Shown in pieces: positions 8,346 to 14,646 of a stretch of 17,990 nt of DNA; the stretch's first letter is position 1, and each line of letters starts with the position of its first letter. The position numbers and the translations under genes are program-made. The notes under the pieces are model-generated. The model saw only the letters and a program-made list of their open reading frames with translations, was not told the origin of the DNA and made no database searches. The stretch spans positions 1 to 17,990 of the forward strand of contig CABTXO010000005.1 of NCBI GenBank assembly GCA_902488725.1, written 5' to 3'. This stretch comes from an uncultured Bacteroidales bacterium. Its GTDB lineage: Bacteria > Bacteroidota > Bacteroidia > Bacteroidales > UBA932.

Positions 8346-9461
8346 ATGGCAGATTTGAAAAACGACAGCAGAATCGTGCTGACGCTCGACGCCGGCGGGA
8401 CCAACATGGTCTTCGGCGCCATGAAAGGCGGAGACTATCTCGGGGAACCGCTGACTCTCCCCTCGCACTCCGCAGTGCTCGACCGATGCCTCCAGACGCT
8501 GGTGGAAGGCTTCACCCGCATCAAGGAAGGGCTCCGGACGGCGGGAGAAGCCGATCCGGCGGCGATCAGCTTCGCCTTCCCGGGACCTGCGGACTATCCG
8601 AACGGCATCATCGGCGGCTACCTCCCCAACTTCCCGTCCTTCCGGGACGGGGTGGCGCTGGGCCCCTTCCTCCAGGACAGGTTCGGCATCCCGGTGTTCA
8701 TCAACAACGACGGCGATCTCTACGCCTACGGCGAGGCCCTGGGCGGGGCGCTGCCGGAGGTCAATGCCCGCCTGGAAGCCGCAGGGAGCGCGAAGCGCTA
8801 CCGGAACCTGATCGGCTACACCCTCGGCACCGGGCTGGGCATCGGAACCGTCATCGACGGACGGCTCAACCGGGGCGACAATTCCTGCGTGGAGACCTTC
8901 TGCCTGCCCAATCCGACGCTCCCGGGGCTGATCATCGAAGACAGCGCCTCCATCCGGGCCGTGAAACGGGTCTACCGCCAGCTCTCGGGCATCGAGGATG
9001 ACACCCTGGAGCCGATCGACATCGCCCAGGTCGCACACGGACAACGCCCCGGCGACGTGGAAGCCGCCAAGCGGGCTTTCACCTTGCTCGGCGAGACGGC
9101 TGGAGAGGCCATGACGGTGGCTGCGACCCTGATCGACGGGCTCATCGTGATCGGAGGCGGCATCATGAACAACTACCAGTACATCATGCCGGGCATCCTG
9201 AAGACGATGCGGGGCACCATCCGGACCATCTCCGGGGACACGATCAACCGGGTCCAGATGAAGGTCTACAACCTCGATGACGATGCCGAATTCTCCGACT
9301 TCGCACGGGGCGAAGCCCGCAAACTGAAGGTGTACAGCAGCGAGCGCGACATCGTCTACGACCCGCAGAAGCGGATCGGCGTCATGCGTTCCAAGATCGG
9401 CGCCAGCAAGGCCATTTCCCTCGGCGCCTACGCCTTCGCCCTGACCGAACTGGACCGATAG
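8346..9461 (+). CDS. ROK family sugar kinase (probable mannokinase or other hexokinase)
   Basis: Cytoplasmic ATP-dependent hexose kinase of the ROK family, 371 residues, longer than the typical 290-320. The N-terminal phosphate-binding loop is LDAGGTN (15-20). The catalytic base is Asp122 in INNDGD, and the second ATP motif is GTGLGIG (161-167). The zinc-binding motif normal in ROK proteins (CxCGxxGCxE with an upstream His) is absent: residues 176-193 read RGDNSCVETFCLP and continue without it. VIGGGI near residue 270 is the adenosine motif. There is a C-terminal extension of about 70 residues. The gene lies 5 bases after the second GH92 gene and 1 base before manA. That context makes mannose the likely substrate, giving mannose-6-phosphate for ManA; this is inference, and glucose or another hexose is possible. 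No signal peptide is present, consistent with a cytosolic enzyme. Confidence 0.88.
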   Translation: MADLKNDSRIVLTLDAGGTNMVFGAMKGGDYLGEPLTLPSHSAVLDRCLQTLVEGFTRIKEGLRTAGEADPAAISFAFPGPADYPNGIIGGYLPNFPSFRDGVALGPFLQDRFGIPVFINNDGDLYAYGEALGGALPEVNARLEAAGSAKRYRNLIGYTLGTGLGIGTVIDGRLNRGDNSCVETFCLPNPTLPGLIIEDSASIRAVKRVYRQLSGIEDDTLEPIDIAQVAHGQRPGDVEAAKRAFTLLGETAGEAMTVAATLIDGLIVIGGGIMNNYQYIMPGILKTMRGTIRTISGDTINRVQMKVYNLDDDAEFSDFARGEARKLKVYSSERDIVYDPQKRIGVMRSKIGASKAISLGAYAFALTELDR

Positions 9462-9462
9462 C

Positions 9463-10461
9463 ATGTACCCGCTGACCTTTATCCCCTGGCTCCGGACCAT
9501 GGTCTGGGGCGGAGCCAAAATCGAAGCCTTCAAAGACCTCCGCGCCGAAAGCCCGGAAGAACCTGGACGCATCGGCGAAAGTTGGGAGATCTCCGCTGTC
9601 CCCGGCCACGTGTCCGTGGTCGCGAACGGCCCCTGGACCGGCAGGACCCTCACCTGGCTGATGCAGGAACACGGACCTGCCCTGGTCGGCCGGAAAGTCT
9701 ACGACCGGACCGGGGACGAATTCCCCCTCCTCATCAAGTTCATCGACGCCAAGACGGATCTGTCCGTCCAGGTGCATCCCGACGATGCCCTCGCGGCCCG
9801 GACGCACCCCGGCATGAAAGGCAAGACGGAGATGTGGTACGTCGTCGGTGCGGATCCCGGCGCCAGCCTGCTGAGCGGTCTCACCACAGCGATCACGCCC
9901 GATGAATACGAAGCCCGCGTCCGCAGCAACACGATCATGGATGTCCTGGCGAAGCATGCGATCGCCCCCGGGGATGTGTTTTTCCTGCCGGCCGGCCGGA
10001 TCCACGCCATCGGGGCCGGTTCCTTCGTGGCCGAAATCCAGCAGACCTCCGACCTGACCTACCGCATCTACGACTACGGGCGGCTCGGGCTGGACGGAAA
10101 GCCGCGTGAACTGCACATCGAACAGGCCAGGGAAGCCATCGACTACCGGGTCTGTCCCGACTACAGAACGGAATATTCCCGCAGGAAGAACACGGAAACG
10201 CCCCTGGTGCGCTGTCCGTACTTCACCACTTCCCTCTTCGACCTGGACGCGTCCGTCGAGCAGGACCTCTCCGGCCTGGATTCTTTCCTGGCCGTGATGT
10301 GCGTGGCCGGACAGGGGACGCTCACGGATGTGGAACCGGACGGCGCCTACACCCTTCCCCTCCGGCAGGGACAGACGGTCCTGCTGCCTGCGACGGCACA
10401 AAAAATGGTCATGACCCCCGCAGGGGCCATGACCTGTCTGACGAGCCGCATCGACGCCTAG
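9463..10461 (+). CDS. manA: Mannose-6-phosphate isomerase, class I
   Basis: Zinc-dependent enzyme that interconverts mannose-6-phosphate and fructose-6-phosphate in the cytoplasm, linking mannose to glycolysis. 332 residues, the compact type I form as in Bacillus rather than the roughly 390-residue E. coli form. The cupin metal ligands are visible: Gln103 and His105 in VQVHPDD, Glu123 in KTEMWYV, and His181 in GRIHAIGAG. The N-terminus has the usual VWGG and GESWEIS motifs. The ATG follows the ROK stop after a single base, so it is the last gene of the mannose operon. Its TAG shares a CTAG with the stop of the convergent outer-membrane protein gene, so no intergenic terminator separates them. 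The function is well supported. Whether it also supplies mannose-6-phosphate for GDP-mannose synthesis is not shown by this context. Confidence 0.95.
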   Translation: MYPLTFIPWLRTMVWGGAKIEAFKDLRAESPEEPGRIGESWEISAVPGHVSVVANGPWTGRTLTWLMQEHGPALVGRKVYDRTGDEFPLLIKFIDAKTDLSVQVHPDDALAARTHPGMKGKTEMWYVVGADPGASLLSGLTTAITPDEYEARVRSNTIMDVLAKHAIAPGDVFFLPAGRIHAIGAGSFVAEIQQTSDLTYRIYDYGRLGLDGKPRELHIEQAREAIDYRVCPDYRTEYSRRKNTETPLVRCPYFTTSLFDLDASVEQDLSGLDSFLAVMCVAGQGTLTDVEPDGAYTLPLRQGQTVLLPATAQKMVMTPAGAMTCLTSRIDA

Positions 10462-11048
10462 AACAGGAAGCCGATCCCGATGTGGAAGTCGTTCCGACGT
10501 ATTTTCAGGTCGGATCCCCAATCGTTGTTCTTGATGGCCTTGGTCAAGCCGAGGTCATAGCCGGCACGCAGCTGAACCGCATCCGCATAGGTAAACACGA
10601 TTCCGAATCCCCACTGGGCATCGAAGTTCTTGAAGCCGAGGCGAGCCTTGTCAAAGGCATTTCCGGCAAATCCCAAATTGAAGCGCGGGCCCGTGTAGCC
10701 TGCAATCTTGAAATCGGGCGAGGCTTCGGTCCCGTACTTGATGTTGACCGGCACGATCAGATAGTTCGCATGGTAGGCACGTTCCGTGAAAGTCGTGTTG
10801 CCGAAGGTCTTTCCGTAGTGGGCGAAGTAGACCCCCGGCTCGAAGGTCAGGCCTTCCAGATTGGAAAATGCGACATCGTAGTTGACACCGGCATAGAATC
10901 CGGGCATGCTGAAATCCCAATTCTTTGCATCCGCTCCGCTCAGACTGAGGTTGGAGAATCCGCCGCCGGCGGAATACTGCGCAAAGGCGCTTGTTCCCAG
11001 GAGCATCATCGCCCCTGCGAGAACCACTGTCAAAATCTTTTTCATCAT
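10458..11048 (-). CDS. Small outer-membrane beta-barrel protein (porin-family / OMP_b-brl type)
   Basis: Predicted outer-membrane protein of 196 residues. It has a clear signal peptide, with a basic start (MMKK), a hydrophobic stretch and the cleavage site SAFA|Q near residue 24. The rest alternates short amphipathic beta-strands rich in Gly, Tyr and Phe (FYAGVNYDVAF, FEPGVYFAHYG, YLIVPVNIKYG) and ends in a strand with terminal Phe (FHIGIGFLF), the usual signal for outer-membrane insertion. This fits the 8-stranded porin-family beta-barrels common in Bacteroidetes. No enzyme motif or ligand is apparent, so the role is unknown. I chose the ATG at 11048 (or the adjacent one at 11045). A longer open frame to 11147 would run through the predicted promoter and the M3 terminator and would spoil the signal peptide. 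It is convergent with manA and overlaps it at CTAG. Confidence 0.85.
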   Translation of the reverse strand: MMKKILTVVLAGAMMLLGTSAFAQYSAGGGFSNLSLSGADAKNWDFSMPGFYAGVNYDVAFSNLEGLTFEPGVYFAHYGKTFGNTTFTERAYHANYLIVPVNIKYGTEASPDFKIAGYTGPRFNLGFAGNAFDKARLGFKNFDAQWGFGIVFTYADAVQLRAGYDLGLTKAIKNNDWGSDLKIRRNDFHIGIGFLF

Positions 11049-11084
11049 TGTTGCAGTTGAATATGATTGTCTTCTTTTGGAGAG

Positions 11085-11092
11085 CAAAGTTA
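11085..11092 (-). promoter_or_regulatory. -7 promoter box of the outer-membrane protein gene
   Basis: The minus strand reads TAACTTTG, a full TAnnTTTG match, 36 bases upstream of the chosen start. No clear TTTG is seen at the -33 spacing. The box lies directly beside the T-rich tail of the preceding terminator. Confidence 0.45.
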
Positions 11093-11134
11093 ACAAAATT
11101 CCCGGAGAAAGTACCGACAGGCCCAAACTCCGGG
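11093..11134 (-). terminator. Predicted intrinsic terminator after the M3 peptidase gene
   Basis: Seven-base perfect stem CCCGGAG / CTCCGGG (11134-11128 and 11107-11101 on the minus strand) with a 20-base loop, followed on the minus strand by AATTTTG. It begins 20 bases after the M3 stop codon. The loop is longer than usual and the T tract is short, so efficiency is uncertain. Confidence 0.5.
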
Positions 11135-11153
11135 AAAGAAATCGCAAGGACGC

Positions 11154-13199
11154 CTATTCCAGACCGCGCGCCCGAAGCAGCGCTCCCGGATCGGGATCGG
11201 CTCCCCGGAACTCCTTGTACAGGGTCATGGGCTCTTCGCTGCCGCCCTTCTCCAGGAAGGTCTTGCGAAACTTCAGGGCCACTTCGGGATTGAAGATGCC
11301 CTGCTGTTCGAAATATTCAAAAGCATCCTTGTCCAGCACTTCGGACCAGAGGTAGCTGTAGTAGCCGGCGCTGTAGCCGCTGTTGAAGATGTGGTTGAAA
11401 TAGGTCGTGCGGTAGCGCGGGATGATCTCGCCGATGAGGCCCATGTCGTCGCAGACCTTCTGCTCGAAGGCGGCGACGTTGGAGCCCTGGTCGCCTTCGG
11501 ACATCTTGGCGAGATCCTCTTCCGTGAGTTCATGCCACTTCATGTCCAGGATGGAGGCGGCGCAGAGTTCGGCCGTCGTAAAACCCTGGTTGAATTTCAG
11601 GGAGTTGCGGATCTTCTCCACGAGGGCTTCGGGGATCACCTCGCCGGTCTTGTAGTGCAGGGCGTACTTGTCCAGAATCTCCTTCTGGAAGGCCCAGTTC
11701 TCGTTGAACTGCGAGAAGGTCTCCACGAAGTCGCGGGTCACGTTCGTGCCGCTGACGGACGGATAGGTGCACTTGCTGAGGAGGCCGTGCAGGGCATGGC
11801 CGAACTCGTGGAAGACAGTCTCCACCTCGTCGATGGTGAACAGGGCCGGAAGCGAATCGGTCGCAGCCGTCATGTTCCCCACATTGATGATGATGGGGCG
11901 CACATCCTTGCCGGCCGCGTCGACGTACTGCTCGCGGAAATTGGTCATCCAGGCCCCGCCGCGCTTGGTGCTGCGCGGGAAGTAGTCCGTCGAGAAGATG
12001 CCGACCAGGCTTCCGTCCGCATCCGTCACCTTGAACACGTCCACGGCGGGATTGTAGTGCGGCACGTCCGAAAGCGGCTCCACGTTGATGCCGTACAGTT
12101 TGTGCGCGGCCTCGAACACGCCCTTGCGGACATTTTCCATCCGGAAGTAGGGCTTGGTCTCGTCCTCGTCCAGCGCATATTTCTCCTTGCGGACCTTTTC
12201 GGCATAGTAGAACCAGTCCCAGGGCTCGATCTTCGATCCGGCGGGCAGCAGACCGGCCGCGATGTCGCGGTCCATGATCTTCTGCATGTCGTAGACTTCC
12301 TGCTTGGCGCGGGCGACGGCCGGGCCGATGATCTTGTCCAGGAAGGCGTCCACGGTCTGCGGATCGTGCGCCATCTTGTTGTCCAGCTGCCAGGCGGCGA
12401 AGGTCGGGAAGCCGAGCATCCTGGCTTTCTCGGCGCGGAGCTTCAGGATCTCCAGGCAGAGGGCCTTGTTGTCATATTCATTGCCGTTGTTGCCGCGGGA
12501 AGCATAGGCCTTGAACATCTCTTCGCGGCGTGCGCGGTCGGCGCAGTCGGTCATCTCGGTCGAATAGGACGACACGGGGATGCCGAACTTATCGTTGAAG
12601 GCGTTGTTCTCGGCCAGCAGGTTGTTGCCGAACTTCTGCTGGGCGGCGGCGATCTGCTGGTTGATTTCCCTCAGGCGGGTCTGGGAAGCCTCGTCGAGGG
12701 CAACCCCGTTGCGGGTGAAACTCTCGTACAGTTTCTTGAGCACCATCTGCTGCTCCCGGGTCAGACCGCTCTGGTCGGCGTCGTACACGGCCTTCACCTT
12801 CGCGAAGAAGTCCTTGTTCATGGAGATGTTGTCCTCATGCTCGGTGAGCAGGGTCGTGGCTTCTTCCACCACCTTGTTCATCTCGTCGTTGCCTTCGGTC
12901 TCGACCAGGTTGAACAGCACGCTGCTGACCTTGTCGAGGGTCCGGCCGGACAGCTCCCAGGCCGCCACGGTGTTCTCGAAGGTGGGAGCATCCGGATTCT
13001 TCAGGATCGCGTCCAGCTCCTGTTTCTGTTCTTCAATGCCTGCCTTCACCGCCGGGATGTAGTCCGCGAGGGTGATCTGCTCGAACGGCGGCATGCCGTA
13101 GGGCGTGTCCCATTCCGTCAGGAAAATGTTCTTGGATGTCTGTTGTGTACAAGCTGCCATCATGACGATCGCTCCAACTGTCAGTAAAACTTTTTTCAT
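11154..13199 (-). CDS. M3 family metallopeptidase (dipeptidyl carboxypeptidase / oligopeptidase-like), predicted lipoprotein
   Basis: Zinc oligopeptidase of the M3 family (Dcp/thimet type), which digests short peptides. 681 residues, normal for the family. The signal peptide ends in VMMAAC (Cys17) followed by TQQTSKN, so it should be a lipoprotein outside the inner membrane rather than a cytosolic enzyme like E. coli Dcp. The zinc site is HEFGH at 464-468, and the third ligand is Glu493 in RDFVE, at the family spacing. The C-terminal substrate-binding motif HIFNSGYSAGYYSYLW is intact. After DFVE the sequence reads TFSQFNENW instead of the common (F/L/A)PSQ form, a mild deviation. The ATG at 13197-13199 gives the signal peptide directly. 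It has its own promoter about 70 bases upstream and appears monocistronic. Its likely role is peptide breakdown for nutrition. Dcp versus oligopeptidase A activity cannot be separated here. Confidence 0.93.
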   Translation of the reverse strand: MKKVLLTVGAIVMMAACTQQTSKNIFLTEWDTPYGMPPFEQITLADYIPAVKAGIEEQKQELDAILKNPDAPTFENTVAAWELSGRTLDKVSSVLFNLVETEGNDEMNKVVEEATTLLTEHEDNISMNKDFFAKVKAVYDADQSGLTREQQMVLKKLYESFTRNGVALDEASQTRLREINQQIAAAQQKFGNNLLAENNAFNDKFGIPVSSYSTEMTDCADRARREEMFKAYASRGNNGNEYDNKALCLEILKLRAEKARMLGFPTFAAWQLDNKMAHDPQTVDAFLDKIIGPAVARAKQEVYDMQKIMDRDIAAGLLPAGSKIEPWDWFYYAEKVRKEKYALDEDETKPYFRMENVRKGVFEAAHKLYGINVEPLSDVPHYNPAVDVFKVTDADGSLVGIFSTDYFPRSTKRGGAWMTNFREQYVDAAGKDVRPIIINVGNMTAATDSLPALFTIDEVETVFHEFGHALHGLLSKCTYPSVSGTNVTRDFVETFSQFNENWAFQKEILDKYALHYKTGEVIPEALVEKIRNSLKFNQGFTTAELCAASILDMKWHELTEEDLAKMSEGDQGSNVAAFEQKVCDDMGLIGEIIPRYRTTYFNHIFNSGYSAGYYSYLWSEVLDKDAFEYFEQQGIFNPEVALKFRKTFLEKGGSEEPMTLYKEFRGADPDPGALLRARGLE

Positions 13200-13265
13200 T
13201 GCGTTATCAATACGTGATTATTTGGTTCATGATCGAATTGACACCGGTAATTTTAATATTCATTG

Positions 13266-13273
13266 CAAAGATA
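13266..13273 (-). promoter_or_regulatory. -7 promoter box of the M3 peptidase gene
   Basis: The minus strand reads TATCTTTG, a full TAnnTTTG match, 67 bases upstream of the M3 ATG. The implied leader of about 60 bases is AT-rich and lacks a Shine-Dalgarno sequence, as is usual in Bacteroidetes. No good -33 TTTG is seen. Confidence 0.5.
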
Positions 13274-13504
13274 ACAATTGTTGAGAAAAATGGGAGGGGG
13301 AGATGGCTTTGCCTTGAGGGGTTATCCGGATGATGCAGATCGGGACAGGGAACTGGAAGGCCTGCTCGAAGCCTCGACCCGAACAGGTTGCAAGAATTGC
13401 TGCGTGCTCACTTTCGACCAGCCGTCCGAAATGAACTACAAGGGATTGGGGAGCAAGGTTGCCGCGGTCCGGAGAAAACACGTTTCCCCGGCAGCATCCG
13501 CCCA
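13274..13504. other. Gap with no convincing gene; possible structured or repetitive DNA
   Basis: Both strands hold an 81-codon open frame here (13278-13523 plus, 13260-13505 minus), but neither protein resembles a family I know. Neither has a promoter-like element or a ribosome-binding site, and both overlap the hairpins. A stem with one mismatch pairs 13469-13477 with 13483-13491 around a 5-base loop. The 9-mer CGGTCCGGA at 13465-13473 recurs at 13505-13513. I cannot say whether this is an untranslated 3' region, a decayed gene, a dispersed repeat or an RNA. Confidence 0.3.
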
Positions 13505-13538
13505 CGGTCCGGAGGTTTCATAAGCGGCATCCGGACCG
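13505..13538 (-). terminator. Strong hairpin downstream of the DUF5689 gene; probable transcript end
   Basis: Nine-base perfect stem (CGGTCCGGA at 13505-13513 with TCCGGACCG at 13530-13538) and a 16-base loop. It starts 9 bases after the DUF5689 stop on the minus strand. No T tract follows, so it may be a 3'-end stabilising hairpin rather than a true intrinsic terminator. Confidence 0.4.
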
Positions 13539-13546
13539 CAGCAAGA

Positions 13547-14602
13547 TCACTTGACAACCTGCACGCCGTCGAGGTCGAGTAGGGTGAACTGGATGTCCTT
13601 ACGGTAGACGGAGAGGATGCCGGTGACGTCGATCGTGGCTTTGCCGGCCAGCACGCCCGCATCGATCTGCGCATCCGCGAACTTGGAATAGCCGCTGGTG
13701 CGGATCTGCACTTCCGTACTGCCCATCAGGAAGTACTGGCTGACCGGATAGGCATTGGCCAAGGTCTGCAGGTCTTCCTTCACCTTCGGGTCGGAAATCC
13801 GCATCGAATTGTCCTGGGAGACACCGCTGTCAAAGTTGCCCGCGTTCAGGTAGCCGAGGAAACCGTTCCTGGACATTGCCCAGGTGGTGACGCCGTAGGT
13901 GCCGTCGGACAGGAAGAAGCGCTTGCCGTCCGTGTGGCCGGCATCCCCGTACACCAGGCAGAAAATCTTTTGGGTCGCGCTGCTGTACTGGGTCTTCTTG
14001 CATCCGTATTTGAGTCCTTTCAAGGTCACAAGCGTGCCGAGACGCGGATCCTGGGGCGCATGCTTGAGGGCGTCCGCGAGATCGGCCTCGGTCAGCAGGG
14101 CCGGGGTCACGGGGCTGTCCGTGCGGCCGCGGAAGACACGGCTGCGGATCAGGCAGTCCACGTCGAGGTAGGCGGTTTCATATTTCCCGGAAGGGTCTTC
14201 ATAACCCAGCTGGAGCATGCCGCCATAGGTTCCGAGGGTAAGGCCGCTGCAGTCCACATAGACCCACTGGCCCGGCTTGTAGTCGTTGTACAGGCCGGAT
14301 TTCCCCAGCTTGATTTCGATCGCCCCGGTCTTGTCCTGGATGAAGAGGCTGCGGTAGATGTTGCCGGAGCGGTCCTCGGAGATCCCCTGCCCGCCGATCA
14401 GGAGGTCTGACTCGACCTTGACGGGGCTGCCGGTCTTCTTGTAGAGGGCCTTGAGCTGCGCGATGGTCGCGTTCGGGGTCTTCTCGACCGGCTCGGCCAG
14501 ACCGGGGTTGTCGTACTTGCCGGTGAAGACGGGTTCCCATTCCTGGCAGGCGGAGAAAGCCGCCGCGAGCATAAGCGCCACAATGTATCGTACTATTTTC
14601 AT
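13547..14602 (-). CDS. DUF5689-type lipoprotein, partner of the TonB receptor
   Basis: Predicted lipoprotein of 351 residues. The signal peptide ends in AFSAC (Cys19), followed by QEWEPVFTGKY. The acidic residues just after the Cys could favour surface display, as in Bacteroidetes export signals, but this is inferred. The body is beta-rich. The segment GNIYRSLFIQDKTGAIEI (about 80-97) followed by YKPGQWVYVDCSGL is typical of the OB-fold-like DUF5689 domain, and the C-terminal 65 residues (ATIDVTGILSVYRKDIQFTL) look like a second domain of the same style. It is the third gene of an operon after an EEP-family enzyme and a TonB-dependent receptor, 44 bases after the receptor stop. By position it could bind substrate for the receptor, as SusD-like proteins do for SusC, though it has no SusD features. 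The domain name is by recognition, and the molecular function is unknown. Confidence 0.75.
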   Translation of the reverse strand: MKIVRYIVALMLAAAFSACQEWEPVFTGKYDNPGLAEPVEKTPNATIAQLKALYKKTGSPVKVESDLLIGGQGISEDRSGNIYRSLFIQDKTGAIEIKLGKSGLYNDYKPGQWVYVDCSGLTLGTYGGMLQLGYEDPSGKYETAYLDVDCLIRSRVFRGRTDSPVTPALLTEADLADALKHAPQDPRLGTLVTLKGLKYGCKKTQYSSATQKIFCLVYGDAGHTDGKRFFLSDGTYGVTTWAMSRNGFLGYLNAGNFDSGVSQDNSMRISDPKVKEDLQTLANAYPVSQYFLMGSTEVQIRTSGYSKFADAQIDAGVLAGKATIDVTGILSVYRKDIQFTLLDLDGVQVVK

Positions 14603-14612
14603 ATTCTTGGAA

Positions 14613-14641
14613 TTAGATCCCTCACTTCGTTCGGAATGACA
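14613..14641. repeat. Possible short dispersed palindromic repeat between operon genes
   Basis: The 44-base spacer between receptor and DUF5689 genes contains CCCTCACTTCGTTCGGAATG. Its core (14622-14639, TCACTTCG..CGGAATGA) can fold with six of seven pairs (one of them a G-T wobble) around a GTTC loop. The string resembles short repeats I have seen scattered between genes in many genomes. Only one copy is in this window, so the repeat status rests on memory. Confidence 0.4.
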
Positions 14642-14646
14642 GAGAA

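Noticed and set aside
11046..11147. Longer N-terminus for the outer-membrane protein (229 residues)
   Set aside because: It would place 33 extra residues before a perfect signal peptide and read through a promoter and a terminator.
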